A stretch of DNA of 64,000 nucleotides from Zea mays (lineage: Eukaryota; Streptophyta; Magnoliopsida; Poales; Poaceae): NCBI RefSeq assembly GCF_902167145.1, contig NC_050104.1, positions 100,079,849 through 100,143,848 on the forward strand, in the 5' to 3' direction. Position numbers and translations under genes: made by a program. This document shows positions 46,701-57,190 of this stretch, in pieces; position 1 is the stretch's first letter; the number at the start of each line of letters is the position of its first letter. A model generated the notes under the pieces. It ran no database searches. It had not been told where the DNA came from and saw only the letters and a program-made list of their open reading frames with translations.

Positions 46701-47330
46701 CTCCACGCGCGACGTGGGCGCGGGGAAGGCGGGCGCGAGCAGCTCGGCGGCAGTTACGCGGGGACGACGGGGCTGACAGGCCGGGCCCACGACGCAGAGA
46801 GAGAGAAGAAAGCGGGTGCGGGCGCGAGGGAAGCGGGGCTGACGGGTCGGGCCCACTGCGCAGAGAGAGAGCGAGGGAGCGGGCGAGGAAACGGCAGCGC
46901 CGACAGGTCGGGCCCGCTGCGCAGAGAGAGGAGGGGAGAGAGGCGCGCGCGCGAGGTGGGCCGACTAGGCCGAAAGGCCGAGGGGGGCGGGTAAGTGGGC
47001 TGCTTTGCCTTTTTCTTTTATTCTGAATTGTTTTTCCCTTTTCTTTTTTTACTTATTCTATTTGATTCAAATTCAAATGAGCCCCAAATCCAAATTAGAC
47101 TTTTTGAGAATTATGCACCAAACAAAAGTGAAATCTAGGGTTCAACATGATGCAACAATTCATACTCCCTTAGGGTTTTACATAATAAACTATAATTACA
47201 AGTAAAATAAGCACTTAGCTCCTATAGAAATGAGAGAGAAAAGAATTAGGAAGGATGAGAAAAGGAAGTAACACCTGAATTTGTGAATATGAGCAAAGAA
47301 ATTTTATACCCCCAAATTCAGGGTGTTACA
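43717..47330 (-). repeat. Tekay 5' LTR (3614 bp)
   Basis: Nearly identical to 33835-37440. Differences noticed are single substitutions (for example at 44028 and 44487) and small indels, including nine extra bases near 46222. It shares the same GC-rich block (about 45690-46990) with the GGGGCTGACAGGCGGGGCCG repeats at 45787-45890. The genomic RNA promoter should lie in this copy but was not located. Confidence 0.93.
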
Positions 47331-47335
47331 TATAT
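47331..47335. other. Target-site duplication TATAT, right copy (Tekay)
   Basis: Matches 33830-33834; host hAT sequence resumes at 47336. Confidence 0.92.
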
Positions 47336-47416
47336 CTTCAGAATCCACTTTCAGTCTAGCTAGCATGGTTCTCGAGGAGCGGTGACGACGGCTGACAACG
47401 GACATGGTGGAGGTGC
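47336..47416 (+). pseudogene. hAT transposase, second segment (C-terminal dimerisation motif)
   Basis: Joined to 33834 without one TATAT copy, the frame continues with the conserved SSES.FSL dimerisation signature of hAT transposases, which proves continuity. A TGA at 47383-47385 interrupts it in a run of CGN codons, most simply a CGA to TGA change by methyl-CpG decay. The segment is cut at 47416 by the Sirevirus LTR; the 5 bases before it are GGTGC. The remaining C-terminus lies beyond the window. Confidence 0.85.
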
Positions 47417-48655
47417 TGAAAGGGAAATGTGCCCTTGGGCCATTTCTAAGTGTTTTGGTGATTTAGTGTCGAACACAAGTGCTTAAGTGATAAACTATGT
47501 CAAATGATGGATAAGGTGCAAATCAATACAAAGGTATGATTCTAGACTTAGTACATTGGTTTTTGTGTACTAACATGTTTGTCTAAGTGTTAGAATCAGA
47601 GAAAATGCAATTGAAAAAGAGTGGCTCGAAGCAGCCAAAAGTCTGCTCAGTCTGGGTGCACCGGACAGTGTCCGGTGCGCCAGGCTAGCTCTGGCGAACT
47701 GGCTGCTCTCGGGACTTCGACGGCGGCGTACGGCTATAAATCACCGGACTGTCCGGTGGTGCACTGGACTGTCCGGTGAGCCAACAGTCAGCCGGGCCAA
47801 CGGTCGGCCGCAGAATCCGCGCGCGACGCGTGGCAAGTGCCAACGGTCGGAAGGGGCACCGGACTGTCCGCTGTGCACTGGACAGTGTCCGGTGCGCCAA
47901 CGGCTCCAAGACACCAACGGTCGGCTTCGCCAAATAAGGAAAGAGATCCGCACCGGACAGTGTCCGGTGGTGCACCGGACTGTCCGGTGCGCCAGGCGAC
48001 AGAAGGCAAGAATTGCCTTCCTGGAATGCACTCAACGGCTCCTAGCTGCCTTGGAGCTATAAAAGGGACCCCTAGGCGCATGGAGGAGTACACCAAGCAT
48101 TCTCTAAGCATTCCTAAGCACCAAGACTTCGATTCCGCGCATTTGATTCTTTGTGATAGCAGCTAGAGCTCCATTTGAGTTGTGAACTCGCCGGGTTGTG
48201 TTGTGAGCTCTTGTTGCGACTTGTGTGCGTGTTGGTACTCTGATTTTGTGTCTTGTGTGTGTGGCTCATCCCTTCCTTACTCCGTGCTTCTTTGTGAACA
48301 TCAAAGTGTAAGGGCGAGAGGCTCCAAGTTGTGGAGATTCCTCGCAAGTGGGATATAGTAAAGTGAAAGCAAAACACCGTGGCATTCAAGTGGGTCTTTG
48401 GACCACTTGAAAGGGGTTGATTGCAACCCTCGTCCATTGGGACGCCACAACGTGGAGTAGGCAAGTGTTGGACTTGGCCGAACCACGGGATAAACCACTG
48501 TGCCATCTCTGTATTGATCTCTTTGTGGTTATCGTGTTGTGCAAGCTCTCCTCTCTAGCCACTTGGCTTAATTGTGCTAACTCCTAATCAAGTTTTGTGG
48601 ATTAAATTTCAAGTTTTACAGGATCACCTATTCACCCCCCCTCTAGGTGCTCTCA
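47417..48655 (+). repeat. Second Sirevirus 5' LTR (1239 bp)
   Basis: It runs from TGAAAGGGAAATG to GGTGCTCTCA. Palindromes lie at about 47655-47680, 47742-47780, 47862-47896 and 47950-47990. The TATA box is at 48058-48064. A poly-C tract near the end (48634-48640) parallels the other Sirevirus LTRs. Confidence 0.9.
48058..48064 (+). promoter_or_regulatory. TATA box of the second Sirevirus LTR
   Basis: TATAAAA in the context GAGCTATAAAAGGGACCCC, at the position corresponding to the TATA boxes of the other Sirevirus LTRs. The flanking inverted repeat is much shorter here. Confidence 0.65.
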
Positions 48656-48657
48656 AT

Positions 48658-48670
48658 TGGTATCAGAGCC
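48658..48670 (+). promoter_or_regulatory. Primer-binding site (initiator tRNA-Met) of the second Sirevirus
   Basis: TGGTATCAGAGCC starts two bases after the LTR end and matches the complement of the initiator tRNA-Met 3' end. Confidence 0.9.
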
Positions 48671-48705
48671 GTTCTCTTCAAGAAAGGGACTAATCGCCTG
48701 AAGAG

Positions 48706-51093
48706 ATGGATCCTAAGGGCAAGGGGATGGTGGTCAACAATAAGGAGAAGGAGTCCTTCGTCAATGATCCAAAGGAGGACAAGCCTACTGACTCGAGCTC
48801 GAGCCACAAAAGAAAAGATGGGAGGAAGAAGAAAACAAGGCGCATCAAAGAGATAGTCTACTACGACAGCGACGAATCCTCTTCTTCCCAAAAGGACGAC
48901 GACAACGTCTACGAGAATAAGAAGACGGTTAATTCAAACTTCTCTTTTGATTATTCTCATATTCCTCAAAGTACCAATGCTCATTTACTCTCCATTCCAC
49001 TTGGTAAACCTCCTCATTTTGATGGAGAGGACTACGGATTTTGGAGTCACAAAATGCGTAGTCACTTGTTCTCTCTCCATCCTAGTATATGGGAGATAGT
49101 AGAGAGTGGAATGAAATTTGATAGCTCGAATAGTCCTTTGTTTATCAATGAACAGATTCATAAAAATGCACAAGCTACTACTATGTTGTTAGCCTCATTG
49201 TGCAGGGACGAGTACCATAAGGTGAGCGGCTTGGACAATGCTAAGTAGATCTGGGACACCCTCAAGATCTCACATGAGGGGAACGACGTCACCATGCTCA
49301 CCAAGATGGAGTTGGTGGAAGGCGAACTCGGGAGATTCGCGATGATAAGAGGGGAGGAGCCAACCCAGACCTACAACAGGCTCAAGACCCTCGTCAACAA
49401 GATAAGGAGCTATGGAAGCACGCGATGGACGGACCATGACGTCGTCCACCTAATGCTAAGGTCCTTTACTGTACTTGATCCACATCTGGTAAACAATATT
49501 CGTGAAAATCCTAGGTACACCAAGATGTCGCCCGAAGAAATTCTTAGGAAATTTGTGAGCGGGCGGATGATGATTAAGGAGGCGAGATACGTGGATGATG
49601 CATTGAATGGCCCAATCCACGAGCCTCAAACCGTTGCTCTCAAAGCGACAAGGAGCAAGGAGGCACTACCTAGCAAGGTGGCACAAGTTGAGGCGGCCAG
49701 GCTTAATGAGGAAGAAATGGCTCTTATCATCAAGCGGTTCAAGACGGCGCTAAAGGGTCGCAAGGAGCACCCCAACAAGAACAAGACGAAGGGGAAGCGC
49801 TCCTGCTTCAAATGTGGTAAGATTGGTCATTTTATCGCTAATTGTCCCGATAATGATAGTGATCAGGAAAAGAAGAGTGGAAAGTGGGAAAAGAAGAAGA
49901 ACTACAAGAAGGCGAAGGGCGAGGCATATCTTGGAAAGGAGTGGGATTCAGATTGCTCCTCGTCCGACTCCGACAACGAAGGACTCGCCGCCACCGCCTT
50001 CAACAAGTCATCCCTCTTCCCCAACGAGCATCACACATGCCTCATGGAAAAGGAGAAGAAGGTATGTACTCGAAACAATACTACTTATGCTTCTTCAAGC
50101 GAGGATGAGTCTAGTGATGATGATGAAATAGACTATTCATGCTTATTCAAGGGCTTAGATAGAACTAAGATCGATAAGATTAATGAATTGATTGATGCTT
50201 TGAATGATAAGAATAGATTACTAGAAAAACAAGAGGACCTTTTATATGAAGAGCATGATAAATTTGTTAGTGCACAAAATTCTCTTGCTCTAGAAGTTAA
50301 AAGGAATGAAATGCTTTCTTGTGAACTATCTACTTGTCATGTAACCATTTCTACTTTAAAAGGTGTTAATGATGATTTAAATGCTAAACTAGAAGTAGCA
50401 AATAAATCTAACTCTTGTGTAGAACATGTTATGATTTGCGATAGGTGCAAAGATTTTAATGTTGATGCTTGTAGTGAACACCTAGTTTGCATTTCTAAAT
50501 TAAATGATGAAGTGGCTAGTCTTAATGCCCAACTTAAGACTAGCAAGAGTGAATTTGACAAACTAAAATTTGCAAGGGATGCCTACACGATTGGTAGACA
50601 CCCCTCAATTAAGGATGGTCTTGGCTTCAAGAGGGAAGTCAAGAACTTAACAAGCCATAAGGCTTCCATCTCCGCCAAGGAGAAAGGGAAGGCCCCTATG
50701 GCTAGTAGTGCTCAAAAGAACCATGCCTTCATGTATCATGATAGGAGACATTCTAGAAATGTTTATAGAAGTTATGATGCTTTTGATTCTCATGCCATGG
50801 TTGCTTCTAGTTATTCTATTATGCATGATAGAAATTTAGCTAGGAGAAATGTTATTAATCATATGCCTAGAAGAAATGTTGTTCATGTTTCTAGGAAAAC
50901 AATAAATGAACCTTCTACAATTTATCATGCTTGCAATGCTACATTTGCAATTTGTAGAAAGGATAGGAAAGTGATTGCTAGGAAACTAGGGGCAAAATGC
51001 AAGGGAGATAAAACTTGCATTTGGATCCCTAAGGATATTGTCACTAACCTTGTAGGACCCAACAAGAGTTGGGTACCTAAGACCCAAGCCTAA
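48706..51093 (+). pseudogene. Second Sirevirus gag
   Basis: ATG 48706 opens the frame. TAG at 49246-49248 interrupts it at a position where the other Sirevirus has a glutamate codon (KEIWD). The same frame continues to the normal end at TAA 51091-51093. Order: Lys/Asp/Ser-rich N-terminus, UBN2-like capsid (FDGEDYGFWSHKM near 49018), zinc knuckle CFKCGKIGHFIANC near 49804-49845, Asp/Ser-rich tract, long coiled coil (about 50150-50580), and a His/Arg-rich tail. The layout equals the gag at 3847, though the sequence is well diverged. The role is the particle shell. One nonsense change is the only lesion noticed. Confidence 0.9.
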
Positions 51094-51106
51094 ATTTGCC
51101 TTGCAG

Positions 51107-51609
51107 GTTTATGCATCCGGGGGATCAAGCTGGATTATCGACAGCGGATGCACAAACCACATGACGGGGAGAAGAAGATGTTCACCTCCTACGTCAAGAA
51201 TAAAGATTCCCAAGATTCAATCATATTCGGTGACGGGAATCAAGGCAAGGTTAAAGGCTTAGGCAAGATTGCAATCTCAAATGAGCACTCTATTTCTAAT
51301 GTATTCTTAGTAGAGTCGCTTGGATATAATTTGTTATCCGTAAGTCAATTATGTAATATGGGATATAATTGTCTATTCACAAATGTAGATGTGTCTGTCT
51401 TCAGAAGAAGTGATGGTTCATTAGCTTTTAAGGGTGTATTAGACGGCAAACTCTATTTAGTTGATTTTGCAAAAGAGGAGGCCGGTCTAGATGCATGCTT
51501 AATTGCTAAGACTAGCATGGGCTGGCTGTGGCATCGTCGCTTAGCACATGTGGGGATGAAGAACCTTCACAAGCTTCTAAAGGGAGAACACGTGATAGGT
51601 CTAACTAAT
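51107..51609 (+). pseudogene. Second Sirevirus pol, N-terminal part (protease, start of integrase)
   Basis: Pol opens at 51107 in the +1 frame relative to gag, with the retropepsin motif WIIDSGCTNHM. A one-base deletion at about 51165 then shifts the frame; the rest reads from the frame of 51148. The integrase zinc-finger start (HRRLAHVGMKNLHKLL) follows. The gene is cut at 51609, right after the codons for GLTN, by the Huck LTR. The corresponding spot in the first Sirevirus is 6962. It is inactive. Confidence 0.88.
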
Positions 51610-53159
51610 TGTCGGCGTTTCGACCCCAGGGGGTCCCTGGACCGACGAGTAAATTATCGCCGCGTGCCCCAGCCCAGATGGGTCGGCGCGAGACGGAGCG
51701 CGAAGGGGGGAAAAGCCGGAGGGAGACAGGCGTAAAAGGGGAAACCCGCGGCCTTCGTGTTTGTCCCGCGCCCAGGTCCGGTGCGCTTGCAGTAGGGGGT
51801 TACAAGCATCCGCGCGGGAGGGAGCGAGAGGCTTACGCGTGCGCCGTCTCGTCCTTCCCCGCGCGGCCAACCCTCTGTAAGAGGGCCCTGGACCTTCCTT
51901 TTATAGGCGTAAGGAGGGGGTCCAGGTGTACAAATGGGACGTGTAGCAGTGTGCTAACGTGTCTAGCAGAGAAGAGCTAGTGCCCTAAGTACATGCCGTC
52001 GTGGCAGCCGAAGAGGTTTTGGCACCCTGTTCGTGTGGTGTCGTGGCCGTCGGAGGAGCGCTGGAGCCTGGCGGAAGGACAGCTGTCGGGGCTGTCGAGT
52101 CCTTGCTGACGTCTCCTTGCTTCCGTAAGGGGGCTGAGAGCCGCCGTCGTCATGGAGCACACAGGACGCCATCATTACTTGTTTACCGGGGTGAGCCAGA
52201 TGGGACGCCGGTCTTGTTCCCCGTAGCCTGAGTTAGCTTGGGGTAGGGTAATGATGGCGCCTCCTGTGACGTGGTCGGTCCGAGCCCTGGGTTGGGCGAG
52301 GCGGAGGCTCCTCCGAGGTCGAGGTCGAGTCTGTCTTCCGAGGTCGAGGTCGAGTCCGAGCCCTTGGGTCGGGCGAGACGGAGACCGTCGGCTGAGGCCG
52401 AGGCCGAGTCCGAGCCCTGGGGTCGGGCGAGGCGGAGTTCGTCGTCTTCCGGGGCCGAGGCCGAGTCCGAGCCCTGGGTCGGGCGAGGCAGAGTTCGTCG
52501 TCTTCCGGGGCCGAGCCCGAGTCCGAGCCCTGGGTCGGGCGAGGCAGAGTTCGTCGTCTTCCGGGGCCGAGCCCGAGTCCGAGCCCTGGGTCGGGCGAGG
52601 CGGAGTTCGTCGTCTTCCGGGGCCGAGCCCGAGTCCGAGCCCCGGGTCGGGCGAGGCGGAGCTTCCTATGGCGCCCGAGGCCGGACTTGGCCGCTGTCAG
52701 CCTCACTCTGTCGAGTGGCACAACAGTCGGAGCGACGCGGGCGGCGCTGTCTTCTTGTCAGACTGGTCAGTGGAGCGGCGAAGTGACTGCGGTCACTTCG
52801 GCTCAGTCGACTGAAGGGCGCGCGTCAGGATAAGGTGTCAGGCCATCTTTGCATTAAATGCTCCTGCGATACGATCGGTCGTTGTGGCGATTTGGCCAAG
52901 GTTGCTTCTTGGCGAAGACTGGGCCTCAGGCGAGCCGAAGGTGTGTCCGTTGCTTGAGGGGGCCCTCGGGTGAGACGTAAACCCTCAGGGGTCGGCTGTC
53001 CTTGCCCGAGGCTGGGCTCGGGCGAGGCGAGATCGTGTCCCTTGAGTGGACCGAGCCTTGACTTAATCGCACCCATCAGGCCTTTGCAGCTTTGTGGTGA
53101 TGGGGGTTACCAGCTGAGATTAGGAGTCTTGGGGGTACCCCTAATTATGGCCCCCGACA
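51610..53159 (-). repeat. Huck 3' LTR (1550 bp)
   Basis: On the plus strand it runs TGTCGGCGTTTCGACC...GGCCCCCGACA. It contains about seven tandem units of 55-60 bp at 52270-52665 (core GTCCGAGCCCTGGGTCGGGC, then GAGGCGGAG). Compared with the first 232 bases of the other LTR I count about seven differences, mostly transitions. Confidence 0.9.
52270..52665 (-). repeat. Tandem repeat in the Huck LTR
   Basis: About seven imperfect GC-rich units of 55-60 bp, with starts near 52276, 52351, 52406, 52466, 52524, 52580 and 52637. Long open frames across it are due to the repeat. Confidence 0.8.
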
Positions 53160-53891
53160 GTAGCCCCCGAGCCTCGAAGGGAGTGTTAATACTCGCTTGG
53201 AGGCTTTTGTCGCACTTTTTTGCAAGGGGACCGGCCTTTCTCGGTTGCGTTTTGTTCTGGTGGGTGCGCGCGAGCGCACCCGCCGGGTGTAGCCCCCGAG
53301 GTCTCGGAGGAGTGGTTTGACTCCTTCGAGGTCTTAATGCGTTTCGCGATGCTTCGGCCGGTCTGGTTGTTCCCTCATGCGAGCTGGCCGTAGCCCGGGT
53401 GCACGATCGGGTCCCAAGTTCTCGGGCTGGTATGTTGACGCTGTCAACGGTTTGGCCGGAGCCGGGTTTGCGAGAGCAGCCCCCGAGCCTCCACACAGAG
53501 CGAGAGGACGGTCAAGGACAAACTCGACTTTTTTACATACGCCCCTGCGTCGCCTTTCCGCAAGGAGGGGCGGGGGGAAGCGCCATGTTGCCCTTGGAGG
53601 GCGCCGAACATGGTGTCTCCAGTGAGCTGCTAACGGGTAATCCGAGTGGACGCCCGTGCCCCATTTGTTAGGGGTCAGCTAGAGGCCCGGAGGCGCGCTC
53701 CAAAAGTACCTGCGGGTGATTTGCCGGACCCGGTCCCCTTTTGACGGAGTCCGAGGGCTCGATGCCTCCCTCTGATGGGACTCCGTTACAAAATCGTTCC
53801 CGTTGGTCTCGGAAATGTCCTAGGGTACCTCGGGAGCGTAGCCCGAGCCTTGGTTATGTATCGAACGTACCCAGGGTCATCCCTCGCTCTG

Positions 53892-54105
53892 CGTCTGAGG
53901 CGGCTGTGAACCCTTCGAGGGCCAGCCTACGAACCCCTGATCAGTAGTGGGCGCGGAGACCGAGTGGCCTGAGGCGGCCGTTGAACCCTTCCGAGGGGCC
54001 GGCCTTCGAACCTCTGACCAGTAGCAGGCGCGGAGCCCGAGCGCTCTGAGGCGGCTGTTGAACCCCTCCGAGGGGCCAGCCTTCGAACCTCTGATCAGTA
54101 GGGGG
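53892..54105. repeat. Three-unit tandem repeat (about 80 bp) in the Huck 3' region
   Basis: Units begin TGAGGCGGCTGTTGAACCC-like at about 53894, 53970 and 54048, and end CTCTGATCAGTAG-like. Confidence 0.8.
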
Positions 54106-56025
54106 GCTTGGGGCCCGTTTCCTTCGCAGAGAAGGATCCCTTTCGGGGTATCCCCTTTCTCGGTCCCTGTTGTAAGAGAGAGAAAGAGGAAAAGGAAAAG
54201 GATACGAAATCGAACGATGTGGCGCACCTTTTTTGACGCGGTCATTATGGCGGAGGTGAAGCGTCGTCTGCTTCGCCTGCCAAAGGCGCCGCCTGTCCTG
54301 CCGCAGAGTTAATGCGACGGGACGAGTGGTTCGCGGGGCAGCCGTTGCGCGTGCGCGAGCCGTTCGAGGAACGAAACACGGGCGCGCCGTCTTCACGCCG
54401 TGGGAGAGGGTTCTCTCGCGGTCCTAGGAGGGGACGTGAGCTTGGCTGACGACATGACCGCTGCCTCCGCCCGCCTGCCACCGCCATTGTTGCCGGCCCA
54501 TTTCTGGCCGTATCAACCGTCGCGCCTTCTCCCGCAGCTGACTGACCCGTGACCGACGTGTCTGGTTGGCACTGTTGGGTCGTGCGCGGGGTTGCCTCGA
54601 GTCGCGGTACTGGTTCAGCAGTCGAGGAGGCACGGTAGTGGCGCGAGTGGCGGTGCAGTTTCTTGCACGTAGCAACCGGTGCGCCGGTTACATGACGTGT
54701 GGGCCTGGGCCACCATGCTGGACGCGTTGAAGTTGAAAGGGTGCGCCCCCTTGGTGCGGTTGCATGCCGCCTGCATGGTGGTCCGCCCTTTCACCCGCTG
54801 GTCTGGGCAAAAGTGGAGGAAATGCTTGTAACCGCTGGGCAGTTGCGCGCACCGCGCGCGGCGGTTTGGCTTCTTCTGCCCTGAGCCAACTTGCATGACA
54901 CGTGGGACCCAGCCCCCGTGTCGTAGGGGGAGGACCTTGGAGCGTGTTGGAGAAGACTCAGCCCGCGATGGCTGAGGACGCAAGTGGGGAGAGTCGCCTT
55001 TAAAAGGAGGGTGACCCCCTTGAAAGGCAACCATGTCTTCGCGCTCCCCTCATGCATCGTGTCTTTCCACCTTCTGAGACCCCGGATGGGGGTCACTCGC
55101 AGTTCTTCTGCCTTGTCGTTGGAGGAACGCAACTTCGCGGAAGTTGGTACCTTTTAGCCATCGTTCGGCTTCAAGGATTTTCATCAGGCAGCCCGGCCGC
55201 ATCCCCTCGCCGGCGGTCACCCAAGACGATGACCACCAGTTCGATGGTGGGGAGAAGCGAGCCGGGCTACGATCTTGGTCCCGCCCTCAGCTTCAAGGAT
55301 CTTCATCATCCTTGCTGGGGCGGAGAACGAGGTGAGCCGGGGCTCTACCTCCCGCACGGGTCGGCTGGCCACCTCCTCTTCTAGCTTCTGGTGGTGGAAA
55401 CCATCCTCCAGCTCTGCGGAGGAGGCGTCCTCCAGCCATGCCGGAGAAGGCGAACTGTTGCTGCCCAGCTAGGATGCAACATTCCGTCCTCCTCCTCGCT
55501 TTCGTGGCGAGGACGGGAGCGAGGACCTGCCGGTGCGCTTTGGAGCGGCCCGCGCTCGCCGGTGTGGCGTTGGTGGAGGGGCGGACGCCGCCGTCGGTGC
55601 TGACGTGGTGGTAGCTGGAGAAAGCTTCCCCACCGTCGAAGCCGTCAGCGCCACCTACGGACCGACCTCCGGCTCTTTGGCTTTAATGTCTGGTTCGCTT
55701 CCCTTGAGCGGGGACGCGAACGAGAGCCTTCTGGTGGTTGCGTCCGTCCTGGGACCATAGCTGCTGCTGCAGAGGTCGCTGGCGAGTCGCCCGGAGCTTG
55801 TCTCCCCGCAGGCTCCCCGGTGTGGAGGTTGTTCATACCCGCGGGGATGGAACCGGAGTTCCGTTTGTAATGGCACCTTGAGTGCCTGTGTCTGTTCATT
55901 GTGGCTGTCGGGGCCTGAACATGTATGTATTTTCGGCATGGAGCCGTGTTTTTTCCTTATTTCGAGCACTAGGACTCGCCTGTCGGCTAACTGAACCGCT
56001 CAACCAAGTGTGAGTTGCCTCGTGC

Positions 56026-56975
56026 GAAGGTGACGAGTGAGGTATCCGTATCCCGGAGGCGTAGGAGTCCCTCGGCTCAGTCGACCTTGCCGCCTGAGGC
56101 TTCTCTTGCTTAGTTAAAGGAAATCCTCGGTCGCTCTTCGATGAGCCGAAGCCAGAGGCAGCAGTGTTAGCATGGACAGAGGCAGAGTTGGCTCGAAAAG
56201 AAGATTTGGTCAGCCGAAGCCTGGCCGGGCCGTCCACTGGCGGGACCGACGCCGGAGTCGAGTTGCCGTGGCCACGAGCCAGGCTGATGTCCTCGGGGGA
56301 CAGCTGGCTGAGGCTTCGGGGTGGCCGGCCGAGCTGTCTGCTCGGGCCGGATTCCTGGAGAAGACCCTGGCGGCGATGGCCCGGGCGTGGTGCTGATGTC
56401 GTCCTTTGGAGTGGAGATCCTCCGACCACGTTGCCGTCCGAGGCTAGGTCAGACTTCGCCGAAGGTGTAGTTGACACCGAGGGTGCTGCTGCTCCCTTCA
56501 ACTATCAAGGTCCGAGCCTGCAGGATCGGTTTATCTTGTAGTGTGCGTATGTTTCCTGCGGCCGCCGAGGCCCAAACATACTGTCGTCGTGTTGTAAAGC
56601 TGCGTTTCTTTTCCTCTTGTTTTGAGTGTCTGGACTTATATGTCGGTAACAGAATTGTTTGTCCGAGCGAGAGTTACTTTTCACGGAAGGTGATGAGTGA
56701 GGTATCCGTATCCTGGAGGCGTAGGAGTCCCTCGGCTCAGTTGGCCTTGCCGCTTACGTGTACTCTTACTCATCCGTAGGATTCTGTTATCGATATAGTC
56801 GAGAAGGCCCGAAAAATCGTTTCGGCAGAAGAGTTTTCGAGCGTGAAGACTTGTTTGGTCCGCGGAGTCACCTATCCGAGCGTGAGTTACTTATCGCAGA
56901 AGGTGATGAGTGAGGTATCCGTATCCCGGAGGTGTAGGAGTCCCTCGGCTCGGTCAGCCTTGGCTGCTTACGTGT
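56026..56975. repeat. Three dispersed copies of a 60-70 bp motif in the Huck 3' region
   Basis: GAAGGTGATGAGTGAGGTAT, then CCGTATCC, then GGAGTCCCTCGGCTC occurs at about 56026, 56687 and 56898. The last two are also preceded by a shared GAGCG(A/T)GAGTTAC. Confidence 0.8.
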
Positions 56976-57190
56976 ACTCCATCGTTTTTAGGATCCCACT
57001 TTTGAAGTAGTCGAAAAGCACGAAAGACGTTCTGGCAGAAAAGATTTTTTCCGAGGAAAATCTTAACGCGGAGGGGGTTCCCCCCTTCTAGCCCCCGAGG
57101 GAGGGTCGGGCTATGCCGAGGCAAGGCTGACCCTTCCTTGATGGTTAGACTTTGTGTGTGAACGAAGTGTACGAACGACTTGAAAGCATC

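Larger units (their letters stand above)
33835..47330 (-). mobile_element. Tekay-type Ty3/gypsy chromovirus, nearly intact (13.5 kb)
   Basis: Full structure on the minus strand: 5' LTR 43717-47330, primer-binding site 43699-43712, extra ORF region 42455-43461, gag-pol 37476-42050, polypurine tract 37441-37458, 3' LTR 33835-37440. The element is flanked by the TATAT duplication. The pol order (protease, RT, RNase H, integrase, chromodomain) makes it a chromovirus. Very long LTRs and the TGTAACACCC start suggest the Tekay/Del clade. The LTRs differ at few positions, so the insertion is young. Confidence 0.92.
31004..47416 (+). mobile_element. Autonomous-type hAT transposon (5' part), host of nested LTR elements
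   Basis: The left part (31004-31220) is dense in GGGCCGG, GGCACG and CGTGCC motifs, the typical subterminal signature of a grass hAT family. The probable terminus is TAGTGGGCTGGCCCG at 31004. The transposase gene follows. The element is interrupted by Tekay at 33835-47330 and by a Sirevirus from 47417. Its 3' end, and so its target duplication, lie beyond the window. Confidence 0.75.
47417..51609 (+). mobile_element. Second Sirevirus (5' part), Opie/Giepum-like, interrupted by Huck
   Basis: 5' LTR 47417-48655, primer-binding site 48658-48670, gag 48706-51093, start of pol 51107-51609. The LTR begins TGAAAGGG and has CACCGGACAGTGTCCGGTG palindromes, but its sequence is clearly a different family from the one at 2605. 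Its 3' part lies to the right of the Huck insertion, outside the window. Confidence 0.9.
53160..57190 (-). other. Huck 3' region downstream of pol (4 kb, no sense gene)
   Basis: No intact gene is seen on either strand. The region holds the polypurine tract at 53160-53172 (minus CTCGGGGGCTAC), three further CTCGGGGGCT-like copies, and two repeat families (53892-54105 and 56026-56960). On the plus strand a TTTAAAAGG box (54999-55007) is followed by an ATG at 55033 and broken open frames. Tat-lineage elements are known for long 3' regions, sometimes with antisense ORFs. Confidence 0.7.

Noticed and set aside
45948..46994. 348-residue open frame (and similar at 36270-36953)
   Set aside because: It lies wholly in the GC-rich block of the Tekay LTRs, is Gly/Arg-rich low complexity, and is open in several frames at once. 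It is a composition artefact.
52251..52814. Open frames across the Huck LTR repeat
   Set aside because: They are made by the 55-60 bp tandem repeat and are open on both strands; no domain is recognisable.
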